Assembly (NCBI RefSeq): GCF_035998675.1
Contig: NZ_DASYHI010000013.1
Span: 310,001-374,000 of the forward strand
DNA length: 64,000 nucleotides
Direction of reading: 5' to 3'
Source: Telluribacter sp035998675
GTDB lineage: Bacteria > Bacteroidota > Bacteroidia > Cytophagales > Spirosomataceae
A program made the position numbers and the translations under genes. Below, in pieces: positions 26,637 to 35,765 of this stretch (positions are counted from its first letter, which is position 1; every line of letters starts with the position of its first letter). A model generated the notes under the pieces. It ran no database searches and had not been told where the DNA came from. It saw only the letters and a list, made by a program, of their open reading frames with translations.

Positions 26637-27347
26637 TTAATCCATAGCTACCAGGGCGCTTCCTCTCAGCACAGGTACCACGTCGTAGAGGTCGGTCTGT
26701 AAAGAGTAGGAAATATCCTTGTGTATACCCAGCCGCTGCAGGCGCCGCACGTGCGAGGAGTTGGCCACATAAGAAAGCAGATTATCTTTCCCCTGCAGGT
26801 ACATCCGCTGCGCCATAATGGTACTGTCTTCCAGGATCATGAACTCATTTTTGAGGGCTTCCGCAAGGGCTCCGGCGTAGAGGGTATCTTCCAGGTTGGG
26901 GCGTCCCTTCCAGCCCGCGCAAAGTACCAGTACGTCGTAGGGTTCGGAACGGAGCTGATTCACCAGGGCCCCCAGGTTCAGGAAAGCGCCTACCAGTATT
27001 TTCACCGCCGCGGGCCGGGCTTTGGCAATGGACAAGGTACCGTTCGTAGTAGTCATGGCAATGTGGGAGCCAATGAGTCGTTCGTTCATAAAGCTGAATG
27101 GCGAGTTATCCAGGTCAAACCCGGCTACCATCTGCGCGTTGCGCTCAGCGGCGGCTATGTAGCCTTTCTCCTGCAATAGCTTACACTCTTCTACGGTAGC
27201 GACCGGCGTGATACTTTTTACACCATAGGCCAGGCCCGTGACCATGCAGGAAGTAGCCCGGAAAATATCGGCTACCACGACAATACAATTGTCCAGCTTA
27301 TGAAGGTGCAGCAAGTCAGGGGTCAGGCAAACATCAAGTTGTTTCAT
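26637..27347 (-). CDS. comB: 2-phosphosulfolactate phosphatase family protein
   Basis: 236 residues of the ComB family of Mg-dependent acid phosphatases: VADIFRATSC near the N-terminus, TTTNGT in the middle and CAGWKGRPNLEDTLYAGAL. In methanogens ComB makes sulfolactate for coenzyme M. In Bacteroidota it is common and its sulfonate product role is not settled. It lies 20 bases after gcvT and may be co-transcribed with it. Confidence 0.87.
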   Translation of the reverse strand: MKQLDVCLTPDLLHLHKLDNCIVVVADIFRATSCMVTGLAYGVKSITPVATVEECKLLQEKGYIAAAERNAQMVAGFDLDNSPFSFMNERLIGSHIAMTTTNGTLSIAKARPAAVKILVGAFLNLGALVNQLRSEPYDVLVLCAGWKGRPNLEDTLYAGALAEALKNEFMILEDSTIMAQRMYLQGKDNLLSYVANSSHVRRLQRLGIHKDISYSLQTDLYDVVPVLRGSALVAMD

Positions 27348-27369
27348 CAGGATGCGTAATAATAAGGCT

Positions 27370-28449
27370 TTACTTTACAAAAGGTAACTTTACAACCTGC
27401 GCTTTCAGAAGGCGGTCGCGTACCTTAACGTACAGCTCGGTACCGGGCTGGCTGTATTCTTTCCGGACGAACCCCATGCCAATGCCTTTCTGTAGCGTAG
27501 GCGACTGGGTACCTGAGGTTACTTCACCAATGGGAGTACCTTCGGCATCACACAGCTCGTAGTGGCTGCGCGGAATGCCCCGGTCCAGCATTTCAAAACC
27601 CACTAGTTTGCGGGTTACGCCCTGCTCCTTCTGGGCTTTAAGTACCTCGGAGTTGTTGAAGGCTTTGGTAAATTTGGTCACCCAGCCCAGTCCGGCTTCA
27701 ATGGGCGAGGTAGTATCGGTTATATCGTTGCCGTAGAGGCAGAAACCTTTTTCGAGGCGCAGGGTATCGCGGGCGCCCAACCCGATGGGTTTTATGCCAA
27801 ATTCCGCTCCGGCTTCAAAAATCGCCTCCCACATCCTGGCCGCGTCCTGATTCCATACGTACACTTCAAATCCGCCCGCTCCGGTATAACCCGTCGCCGA
27901 TATAATTACATCATCAATACCGGCTACTGTTCCCGCTTTGAAGGTATAGTACTCCATCGCGGACAGGTCCATCTCCGTCAGCTTCTGGAGCGTAGCCGCC
28001 GCTTGGGGCCCCTGTACCGCCAGCAGACACAGCCGATCCGAGATATTTTCCATCTCTACGCCTTCGGTATTGTGGCTCATGATCCAGTCCCAGTCTTTTT
28101 CGATGTTGGAAGCATTCACCACCAGGTAGTACTCATTGTTGTCGTAGCGGTACACGAGCAGGTCATCCACTACACCACCGTCCGCGTTGGGCAGGTAGCT
28201 GTATTGTACCTTCCCGTCGAACAGGGTTGAGGCGTCGTTGGCGGATACCCGCTGGATCAGGTCCAGGGCTTTGGGACCGCGCAGCACAAATTCTCCCATA
28301 TGCGACACGTCAAATACACCCACCCCATTCCGGACCGCGTGGTGTTCGTCGAGGTCGGAGGTATAGCGGACGGGCATCATAAAACCCGCAAAAGGTACCA
28401 TTTTAGCGCCTAACTGAACGTGTATGTCGTGAAGTGGGATGGTTTTCAT
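27370..28449 (-). CDS. gcvT: Glycine cleavage system T protein (aminomethyltransferase)
   Basis: 359 residues. It releases ammonia from the aminomethyl group on H protein and gives methylene-tetrahydrofolate. Motifs: MVPFAGFMMPVRY, GVFDVSHMGEF, SATGYTGAGGFEVY and LGARDTLRLEKGFCLYG. The frame opens at 28476, but the ATG at 28449 gives the normal N-terminus. Other gcv genes are not nearby. comB follows on the same strand. Confidence 0.95.
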   Translation of the reverse strand: MKTIPLHDIHVQLGAKMVPFAGFMMPVRYTSDLDEHHAVRNGVGVFDVSHMGEFVLRGPKALDLIQRVSANDASTLFDGKVQYSYLPNADGGVVDDLLVYRYDNNEYYLVVNASNIEKDWDWIMSHNTEGVEMENISDRLCLLAVQGPQAAATLQKLTEMDLSAMEYYTFKAGTVAGIDDVIISATGYTGAGGFEVYVWNQDAARMWEAIFEAGAEFGIKPIGLGARDTLRLEKGFCLYGNDITDTTSPIEAGLGWVTKFTKAFNNSEVLKAQKEQGVTRKLVGFEMLDRGIPRSHYELCDAEGTPIGEVTSGTQSPTLQKGIGMGFVRKEYSQPGTELYVKVRDRLLKAQVVKLPFVK

Positions 28450-28608
28450 CTGGTATTTAGTTGTATGCGAGTGCAAAAGTAGGAAATGCGGCTAAAAGAC
28501 TGACAGTACCGGTAGATAATTCAGCTATTACTGCCTAAATACTTATTTATAAATAATCAGTATCTTGCCTTTGTACCCATAACACCGGTTGAATTATCCT
28601 GCTTTATT

Positions 28609-29055
28609 ATGAAAAAAATAGTACTCTCTGCGCTCGTGGTCCTGCTGCTGCAATCCGGCGAGCTGGTGGCTCAATCCAAAATTATCCAGACCGAAAAGGC
28701 CCCCGTTCCCATCGGGCCCTATAGCCAGGGCGTAGCCGCCAACGGCCTGCTGTTTGTAGCCGGACAGATTGGACTGGAGCCCGTTTCGCGCAAATTGGTA
28801 GCAGGAGGCGTAGAAAAGGAAATCGCCCAGATCATGGAGAATATAAAGGCTATTCTGACTGCCGCCGGCCTCGACCTGACGCGGGTAGTAAACACGACCA
28901 TCTACATCAAAGATATCGGGCAGTTTGGAAAAGTAAATGAGGTGTATGGAAGGTACTTTACGGGTCAGTATCCGGCCCGTACTACCGTAGGTGTAGCTGA
29001 TTTGCCCGGCGGGGCGGCCGTAGAAATTGCCGTCATAGCGGCTTTCCCCAGATAA
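28609..29055 (+). CDS. Exported RidA-family protein
   Basis: 148 residues. RidA-like (YjgF) fold with PVPIGPYSQGV, LLFVAGQIGL and YPARTTVGVADLP, including the Arg that binds the imine substrate's carboxylate in RidA. Typical RidA is about 130 residues and cytosolic; this one has an N-terminal signal peptide (LLQSGELVAQS), which suggests a periplasmic form. Enamine/imine deaminase activity is likely but the substrate is unknown. It is divergent from gcvT. Confidence 0.85.
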   Translation: MKKIVLSALVVLLLQSGELVAQSKIIQTEKAPVPIGPYSQGVAANGLLFVAGQIGLEPVSRKLVAGGVEKEIAQIMENIKAILTAAGLDLTRVVNTTIYIKDIGQFGKVNEVYGRYFTGQYPARTTVGVADLPGGAAVEIAVIAAFPR

Positions 29056-29122
29056 AAAGGCATAAAATAAGGGTAGTGACTCCGGTCCTACCCCTCTAAT
29101 CGCCTGCCTGCCAGATATATCA

Positions 29123-29356
29123 TCAGGCGGTTACTGCCTGGTGCTCTTCCAGATAGGAAAGCAGGCTCCGCATGTTTGTAATTTTAGCGTAATCTTCATC
29201 AGGAATACTGATGGCAAACTCCTGCTCCAGCTGCATCATCAGATCTACGGTATCCAGGCTATCAAAACCCAGGTCTTTGATGAAGTGCGCTTCTTCGGTT
29301 ATGGCAGATCCTTCAACACCAAAATTCTTTAAGATAGTAATAATACGTTGTTTCAT
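29123..29356 (-). CDS. Acyl carrier protein
   Basis: 77 residues, acidic and helical, with the phosphopantetheine Ser in LGFDSLDTVDL near residue 34. It stands alone instead of next to fabF, and its sequence differs from the usual housekeeping ACP pattern (GADSLDTVELIM), so it may be a second, specialised ACP. Its partner enzymes are not in the window. Confidence 0.9.
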   Translation of the reverse strand: MKQRIITILKNFGVEGSAITEEAHFIKDLGFDSLDTVDLMMQLEQEFAISIPDEDYAKITNMRSLLSYLEEHQAVTA

Positions 29357-29833
29357 GGGCCTTGTGTTTTTGAGATGAGCGGATGGTACTTAAATTCTAT
29401 GTTCGTAACGAAAACAGGTTATTCTTAGTACGCCAAAAAAGTCCAAAATGTTTCAATAGGCGCAACTATTTTTTAAGCCGTTAAAATTCAAAGTTTTAAC
29501 AATATTATTTATTGATAAATAACAATTCTATGGTTGCAAAGCAACTATGTTTATTCCAAAAAAGCATACGGTATTAACTCAGACGGCATTATTTCCCCAT
29601 GAACCCGCAGAATAGAGGGATAAACAGTTACCGCCGGATTGGAAGAAGGTTTGAAAACAGCGGGTGGTAATTAATCCATCCAAACCGCAGGAAATTGGTT
29701 TTGTTTTGCATTTTTTGGTGAGTAGAAATAGGGCCTCCTTCGTTTATTTTAAAGTTGTCAGCGAACCCCCGCTGTGGGGTAGTTCTCAGACCTTTTTATT
29801 CTCCAAATTCTACTGTTCCAATTACTAACCTGT
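29357..29833. other. Intergenic stretch between divergent acp and NIPSNAP genes
   Basis: 477 bases without a supported gene. It is AT-rich and has short palindromes near 29,510 (TTATTTATTGATAAATAA) and 29,533 (GGTTGCAAAGCAACT). It probably holds the two divergent promoters. I could not fix a promoter box with standard spacing. Confidence 0.5.
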
Positions 29834-30586
29834 ATGAGAGTTTTCGCCGCTTTACTACTACCACTTATGTGGGTGCTGACCGTTGCCGCACCCGCTTCCG
29901 CTCAAACCAACGACGCGCGCCTGTATGAAATGCGGGTGTACTACTGCGAGCCGGGACGACTGGATGCCCTGCTTACCCGCTTCCGCGACCATACCACCAA
30001 ACTTTTTGAAAAACACGGTATGACCAACGTCGGCTACTGGGTACCCCTCGAAAACCCGGACAACAAACTGATCTATATACTATCGTACCCTGACAAAGAA
30101 GCCCGCGAGGCTTCCTGGAAGGCCTTTGGCTCGGACCCGGTCTGGAAAAAGGCCCAGGGTGAGTCAGAAAAGGACGGCAAGATTGTAAAGAAAGTTGACC
30201 GCGTTTATATGCGTGCTGCCGATTTCTCCCCTGCCATCAATACCGCCTCCGTTGATCCCAAAGGGAGGGTTTTTGAACTACGTACCTACACTACCTACCC
30301 CGGTAAGCTGCCCGACCTGCAGGCCCGGTTCCGCGACCATACGGTAGGTTTGTTTAAAAAGCACGGTATGACCAATGTAGGGTACTGGCTGCCCGAGGAG
30401 CAGGACAACACCCTTATTTATATACTGGCACACCCCAGCGAAGAAGCCGGCAAGAAAGCCTTTGATGCCTTCCGTAACGACCCCAGCTGGGTAAAAGCCC
30501 GCGACGCCTCCGAGCGCAACGGAAAACTGGCCGAGAAAGTGGAGTCAGTTTATATGAAAGCGATGGACTTTTCAACCATCCGGTAA
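29834..30586 (+). CDS. Exported protein with two NIPSNAP domains
   Basis: 250 residues with a signal peptide (VAAPASAQ). Two NIPSNAP (dimeric alpha-beta barrel) domains follow, at about residues 28-130 and 142-247. They repeat the same pattern: YEMRVYYCEPGRLDALLTRF with HGMTNVGYW, then FELRTYTTYPGKLPDLQARF with HGMTNVGYW. The domain duplication is clear. Biochemical function of the family is not known. Confidence 0.85.
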   Translation: MRVFAALLLPLMWVLTVAAPASAQTNDARLYEMRVYYCEPGRLDALLTRFRDHTTKLFEKHGMTNVGYWVPLENPDNKLIYILSYPDKEAREASWKAFGSDPVWKKAQGESEKDGKIVKKVDRVYMRAADFSPAINTASVDPKGRVFELRTYTTYPGKLPDLQARFRDHTVGLFKKHGMTNVGYWLPEEQDNTLIYILAHPSEEAGKKAFDAFRNDPSWVKARDASERNGKLAEKVESVYMKAMDFSTIR

Positions 30587-30694
30587 GTACTTCTTTCTAA
30601 TCTGTTTACGTTTATTATAGCAATAAGACCTGCTGTCAAAGTTGGGTTTTATTGCTATATTGCGATTAAATGTACCCTTTACACGTATACAGTA

Positions 30695-32425
30695 ATGCTT
30701 TCTTTAACCAGAATCATTTCCCTGCTGCTGATTTCCTGCCCGCTGCTGCTTTCAGCCCAGTCTGACCGGGGCAACTATACCTTAGTACCACTGAATGACC
30801 TCGGGGCTTTCAGCCAGGCCGGTTCCAACTGGTCGGTCAAGGGCGGTGTATCCATGCACCCCGACAACGCATCTTCGGTAAAAACCCAGGCTGGAAATGG
30901 CATACTGGTAGGTACACCGGGCGCGCCCCTAAGTACCCAACTCAAAGCCCGCGACCTGCGGCTGCGCATGGAGTTTATGCTATCACCCGGAGCCGAAGGC
31001 TACGTGCAGCTGCCCGGCGGACAGCGGGTACACCTGGCCGACAGCCGCCAACAACCTGGCCCCAACGCCCAAACCGCTGGCTACATCGGGCAATTCCCCG
31101 CCCAGAATGCCGCCAAGGCCCCAGGTATCTGGCAAACCCTGGAACTGGCCTATGATGCTTCTGTCCCCACCCAAGCCGGTTCGGCCCTGCTGAATACCCT
31201 GGCGCTCAATGATGTTACCGTACAGCAAAGCGTGTACCTGCCCCTCGCCAGACCGGTGGCGGAGTCGCAGTCGCTGAGTATGGAGGTAACCAAGGGTACT
31301 ATTGCCTTCCGGAATATTGGCTACCAGCTACTGGCTGACCGCAAACCGCTGGCTCTGAAAGGTATGTCCTATAAGCTTTACAGCGACTCCTGGAACAATC
31401 CCAATCCGGTGAAAGTAGTACGTGAACAAAAAACAGATGTACTGACCCAGGAAGTCGGGGCCGGTATGCGGGAATTTCATGTGGTATATGAGGGAGACAT
31501 GGCCGTAGAAGAACCTGGTATTTACATATTTACTACGGCCTACACCGGCCCGGCTCTAAAACTGGATATTGACGGCAAAAGCGTTATCGCGGCCGGAGAA
31601 ACTACCTCGCAGGATATTCATTCGGGATCAATGCAGCTCAACAAAGGTAACCACCGCTTCCGGCTGTACTACTCGCGCTTTCCTTGGCGTCCGGCGGCTA
31701 TGGGCTTGCGTGTCGAAGCGGCGGGCGTACGTCCTTATGACCTGAACCCCCTGTCGTCACTGCCGGTACCGGAGCCCAAGCCCTACATGGGTGTCACTCC
31801 CGCGGGCCAACCCGAAATGATTCGTTCGTTCATTCAGCTCAGCAACGAGAAACAAAAGCGTACCCACTGTATTTCGGTGGGAAGCCCGGCGGGCTGGCAC
31901 TATACCATGGACCTGAACCGGGGTGCCCTGTTGCAGGCCTGGCGCGGGCAGTTTGCCAACGTAACCGAAATGTGGTACGAGCGCGGCGAGCCGCAGTTAC
32001 TCTTCACCGCCGGCCTGACGGTACCAGTATCGGGTAAAAGCAGCGTGGCCATCCTGAAAAATACCAATACCGCCTGGCCCGACTCCGCCGACCTCAACTA
32101 CCTGGGCTACCGTCTGGACGCGCAGGGCTACCCCATGATGCGCTACGCGGCAGGTTCGGCTACGATTAACGATTACCTGGTACCCGGCACCGACGGACTG
32201 GTACGTACCATCAACGTAGACGGTACGCTCAGCGGAGGTACCCTTTATACCCTGGTAGGTGCCGGTCAGCAAATTGAAATGGTAGACAAAGGCCTTTATA
32301 AAGTAGATAACCAGTACTTTGTCCGGATGGACAAAAAGGCGAAAGCAGTCGTACGTAAGTCGGGCGGACAGCAGGAGTTGCTGCTGCCGGTGACTGGCTC
32401 AACCAGCTACACCCTGTTCTGGTAG
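30695..32425 (+). CDS. Exported PA14 / DUF1080-like protein
   Basis: 576 residues with a signal peptide (PLLLSAQ). The first 210 residues resemble the concanavalin-like 3-keto-disaccharide hydrolase (DUF1080) fold, and residues 225-350 resemble a PA14 carbohydrate-binding domain (YKLYSDSW, EEPGIYIFTTAYTGPALKLDIDGK). The C-terminal 200 residues are beta-rich and unassigned. It lies 50 bases before a copper-protein gene that often accompanies such proteins, so both may act on sugars at the cell surface. Catalysis is unproven. Confidence 0.65.
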   Translation: MLSLTRIISLLLISCPLLLSAQSDRGNYTLVPLNDLGAFSQAGSNWSVKGGVSMHPDNASSVKTQAGNGILVGTPGAPLSTQLKARDLRLRMEFMLSPGAEGYVQLPGGQRVHLADSRQQPGPNAQTAGYIGQFPAQNAAKAPGIWQTLELAYDASVPTQAGSALLNTLALNDVTVQQSVYLPLARPVAESQSLSMEVTKGTIAFRNIGYQLLADRKPLALKGMSYKLYSDSWNNPNPVKVVREQKTDVLTQEVGAGMREFHVVYEGDMAVEEPGIYIFTTAYTGPALKLDIDGKSVIAAGETTSQDIHSGSMQLNKGNHRFRLYYSRFPWRPAAMGLRVEAAGVRPYDLNPLSSLPVPEPKPYMGVTPAGQPEMIRSFIQLSNEKQKRTHCISVGSPAGWHYTMDLNRGALLQAWRGQFANVTEMWYERGEPQLLFTAGLTVPVSGKSSVAILKNTNTAWPDSADLNYLGYRLDAQGYPMMRYAAGSATINDYLVPGTDGLVRTINVDGTLSGGTLYTLVGAGQQIEMVDKGLYKVDNQYFVRMDKKAKAVVRKSGGQQELLLPVTGSTSYTLFW

Positions 32426-32475
32426 TCGCTCCTCAACAAACCCGCTTTTTGGATTAAGACATACTTGCAGTAAAA

Positions 32476-34485
32476 ATGAAAAATATACTATTATCAGCCC
32501 TTCTGGCCGTAGGTAGCCTTGCAGCGTTGCAGGCGCAAACCGCCCGTCCTGTCACCGAGGACGACTACTACCGCATTATCACCATGCCGATTCCCGAAAA
32601 TATCGAGCTGGAAGTAGGCGGACTGTCGGTACTGCCGGACGGACGGCTGGCAGCTTCTACCCGCCGGGGCGAGGTATGGATGATCACCAATCCGTACATG
32701 AAAGGCAACGGCCGACCTTCGTTCAGCCGCTTTGCCTACGGGCTGCACGAACCCCTGGGACTCCTGTACCGCGGCGACCATTTTCTGGTTTCACAGCGGG
32801 GTGAAGTGACCAAACTGGTCGACACCAACAACGACGGTCAGGCCGATATTTACGATTCGTTTGCCCGATGGCCACTGTCGGGCAACTACCACCAGTACTC
32901 TTACGGACCCGTACCCATGCCCAACGGGGAAATGATCGTAACCCTTAACCTCGACTGGATCGGGCACGGGGCCAGCCAGTCCAAGTGGCGGGGCTGGATG
33001 CTCAAGCTCAGTGAAGACGGCAAGTTGACTCCCTGGGCTACGGGTCTGCGCTCTCCGGCGGGCTTCGGTTCTTTTCAGGGAGATATTTTTTATACCGAAA
33101 ATCAGGGAGACTGGGTTGGCTCGGGCCGCATGACACACCTGGAAAAAGGCGATTTTGCGGGTAATCCCGAAGGGTTGCGGTGGAGCGACAGCCCCGGCTC
33201 GCCGGTTAAGCTAAAGGCTAAAGATGTACCTGACACGGGCGAACCCCTGTATGACGTTGCCAAGCGCGTGCCGGGTATCAAGCCTCCGGCCGTATGGTTT
33301 CCGCATACCCTCATGGGAATTTCAACTTCCGATTTTAAAGAAGATACCACCCGCGGGGCTTTTGGACCTTTCGAAGGCCAAATGTTCGTTGGTGACCAGG
33401 GGCACAGTAAAATCATGCGCGTTGATATGGAAAAAGTCAATGGCGTATGGCAGGGTGCCTGCTTCCCCTTCCGCGAAGGATTTCAGTCCGGCCTGATTCG
33501 CCTGGTATGGGGTCTGGACGGCTCCCTGTTCGTGGGGCAAACCAGCCGGGGCTGGTCGGCTACGGGTAAGTCGCCTTTTGGTATTCAGCGCCTGGTATGG
33601 ACCGGCAAGACCCCCTTCGAAATGAAGTCTATCCGCTCTATGCCCGATGGCTTTGAGGTTACTTTTACCCTACCAGCCGACAAAGCCACCGCCTCTGATC
33701 CGGCTTCGTACCAGCTCAACAGCTTTACCTATAAGTACCACCACAACTACGGCAGCCCGATAATCAATGCCAAAGAAATGGGTATTAAAGGAATAGTAGT
33801 ATCAGAAGATGGTCTGCGCGCGCGCCTGGTGGTGGATACTGACAGCCTGCGCAAAGGGTACATTCACGAACTGAAAGCCGAAGGTGTAAAGTCTAATGAT
33901 GGACTTTCGCTGCTGCATACCTTTGGCTACTATACCCTGAACGAAATTGCTCCCGGAGAAAAAGCGACTCTACCAGTTATGACGGCCAGTGCAGCTACCA
34001 GCGTTCATGCCGGACACACCATGCCCGCGGCAAACAATACAAGTACTTCAGCGGCCGCTGCGGCGGCCTCAGCCAAGCGCCTTACTACCATGCCCGCCGA
34101 CTGGACCAACGGCCCCGATCAGGTAGTTACGCTGGGGACCAAGCCGGGCCTGAAGTTTGATGCTCCCGAAGTACGGGTAAAAGCAGGGAGCCGGGTGAAG
34201 TGGGTATTTAATAATGACGACGATATGCTCCACAACTGCGTAATTACCAAGCCCGGCACGGCCAATCAGGTGGGTGAAGCAGCCCTTACTTTAGGCTTGA
34301 AAGGTCCTGAAATGCAATACGTACCGGAGTCGGCTAATGTTATTTATCATACCAATATTCTGCAGCCCGAAACCAGCGAAGCCATCTACTTTGTAGCTCC
34401 CAAACAGGCCGGTGACTACACCTACGTGTGTACCTTCCCGGGTCATTATATAGTTATGCAGGGAAAGCTGAAAGTTGTAAAATAA
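32476..34485 (+). CDS. Exported propeller protein with C-terminal azurin-like copper domain
   Basis: 669 residues with a signal peptide (LAALQAQ). Residues 30-480 look like a glucose/sorbosone-dehydrogenase-type beta-propeller (GGLSVLPDGRLAASTRRGEVW, MFVGDQGHSKIMRV). After an Ala/Ser-rich linker (residues 500-535) comes a plastocyanin/azurin domain with the type 1 copper ligands: His in DMLHNCV, and Cys, His and Met in YVCTFPGHYIVM. The linked copper domain suggests electron transfer from an oxidation in the propeller. It follows the PA14 gene and ends at a terminator. Confidence 0.8.
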   Translation: MKNILLSALLAVGSLAALQAQTARPVTEDDYYRIITMPIPENIELEVGGLSVLPDGRLAASTRRGEVWMITNPYMKGNGRPSFSRFAYGLHEPLGLLYRGDHFLVSQRGEVTKLVDTNNDGQADIYDSFARWPLSGNYHQYSYGPVPMPNGEMIVTLNLDWIGHGASQSKWRGWMLKLSEDGKLTPWATGLRSPAGFGSFQGDIFYTENQGDWVGSGRMTHLEKGDFAGNPEGLRWSDSPGSPVKLKAKDVPDTGEPLYDVAKRVPGIKPPAVWFPHTLMGISTSDFKEDTTRGAFGPFEGQMFVGDQGHSKIMRVDMEKVNGVWQGACFPFREGFQSGLIRLVWGLDGSLFVGQTSRGWSATGKSPFGIQRLVWTGKTPFEMKSIRSMPDGFEVTFTLPADKATASDPASYQLNSFTYKYHHNYGSPIINAKEMGIKGIVVSEDGLRARLVVDTDSLRKGYIHELKAEGVKSNDGLSLLHTFGYYTLNEIAPGEKATLPVMTASAATSVHAGHTMPAANNTSTSAAAAAASAKRLTTMPADWTNGPDQVVTLGTKPGLKFDAPEVRVKAGSRVKWVFNNDDDMLHNCVITKPGTANQVGEAALTLGLKGPEMQYVPESANVIYHTNILQPETSEAIYFVAPKQAGDYTYVCTFPGHYIVMQGKLKVVK

Positions 34486-34499
34486 GTATTCCTGCTGCT

Positions 34500-34546
34500 G
34501 CCCTACCTGTGGAGTGAGCAACTCACACCACAGGTAGGGCACTTTT
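34500..34546 (+). terminator. Terminator after the copper-protein gene
   Basis: 13-bp arms (GCCCTACCTGTGG and its complement) with an inner GTGAG/CTCAC stem, followed by ACTTTTT. It lies 14 bases after the stop. The stem shares ACCTGTGG with the hairpin family at 57-58.6 kb. Confidence 0.8.
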
Positions 34547-34694
34547 TAAGTCTTATCTGACAACCCGCTCTTCACCAGGTACCTGTATTCTTTTGTTCTT
34601 TTTTTCTGCCTGAATTACCCTACCTGCTCCGGACTCTTTTTTTCTACTTTGACTGGGTTGTATTTACCCTAAGTGGCCTGATTTTTTTGCCGGA

Positions 34695-35540
34695 ATGAGA
34701 GTTGTTTATAAAACCTCAATCCCAGCAAAAACTATGATAACATCAGAAATTGGTATGGCCAGTACCAAAGAGCAAACTTCAATCGAACCCATTGCCAGTG
34801 GTTCGTCCAGAACTAACGTAGGTACCACCGAGCGTATTATTTCGACCACCGTAGGAGCATTACTTACTTACTACGGTTTACGCAAACCTACCTTAGGTCG
34901 CTTATTAGTAGCTACTTTCGGGGCGTCGCTTCTGCACCGGGGTACCACCGGTTACTGCTATGTGAACAATGCTATCGGGCGAAATACCGCCGGTCGTGAC
35001 ACAGATGCCATCAATATGTCAAGCACCGTCACTATCAACAAACCCCGGGCCGAAGTGTACAAGTTCTGGCGACAGCTCGAAAACCTGCCCCAGTTCATGC
35101 ACCACCTGGAAAAGGTTACCCAGATTGACAACCGGCGTTCGCACTGGTCGGCCCCCGTACCGGGAGGTATTGGCAAGGTAGCATGGGACGCCGAAATTGT
35201 GGAGGACCGCGAAAATGAATGCATCATGTGGCGCTCCGTACCGGGTGCTGACGTGGATAACGCCGGTGAAGTACGCTTCAAAGACTCCATAGACGGTAAG
35301 GGCACCGAGGTACATGCCATTATTAAATATCAGCCACCAGCGGGCTACCTGGGCGAAACCGTCGGGAAGCTGTTCAATCCGGCCTTTAAGAAAATGGTTA
35401 AAAATGACCTGCGCCGCTTTAAACACCTGATGGAAACCGGTGAAAACTTTGTGGTACCGCACCCTACCGCCAAACATACCGGCTCTGATCCCAATAGTGT
35501 TCAGGAAACGCAGGAATTCCAGGGTACTTTGCATTCCTGA
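34695..35540 (+). CDS. SRPBCC-domain membrane-associated protein
   Basis: 281 residues. Residues 45-95 are a DUF2892-like pair of short hydrophobic helices (IISTTVGALLTYYGL, LLVATFGASLLHRG). Residues 110-245 are a START/polyketide-cyclase-like SRPBCC domain (VTINKPRAEVYKFWRQLENLPQFM). Such proteins are common in stress-induced Bacteroidota loci, and the ligand is unknown. The ATG at 34734 is an alternative start giving 268 residues. Confidence 0.75.
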   Translation: MRVVYKTSIPAKTMITSEIGMASTKEQTSIEPIASGSSRTNVGTTERIISTTVGALLTYYGLRKPTLGRLLVATFGASLLHRGTTGYCYVNNAIGRNTAGRDTDAINMSSTVTINKPRAEVYKFWRQLENLPQFMHHLEKVTQIDNRRSHWSAPVPGGIGKVAWDAEIVEDRENECIMWRSVPGADVDNAGEVRFKDSIDGKGTEVHAIIKYQPPAGYLGETVGKLFNPAFKKMVKNDLRRFKHLMETGENFVVPHPTAKHTGSDPNSVQETQEFQGTLHS

Positions 35541-35571
35541 CAGGGAAAGGCTTGCTGAGCAACTGACACGC

Positions 35572-35620
35572 TACCTACCGGGCTCTCGTACTATTTATGG
35601 CTACGAGAGCCCGGTAGGTA
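35572..35620 (+). terminator. Strong hairpin after the SRPBCC gene
   Basis: 19-bp perfect arms (TACCTACCGGGCTCTCGTA and its complement) around an 11-base loop, 31 bases after the stop. No long T run follows, so it may act as an mRNA end stabiliser as much as a terminator. Confidence 0.65.
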
Positions 35621-35765
35621 TATCTGTCTGCTTTTACCCGGTTTCTTTTCCCATTCCAATTAGGTAGTATTGCAATCTGGAGCAAAGCAAAGTTGTATCT
35701 TTCCGAAGGCGGTTTCCCGGCCCTCTTTTCCCAGGCTCCTGGTCAGTTCATCCTTTTTCTACCCC

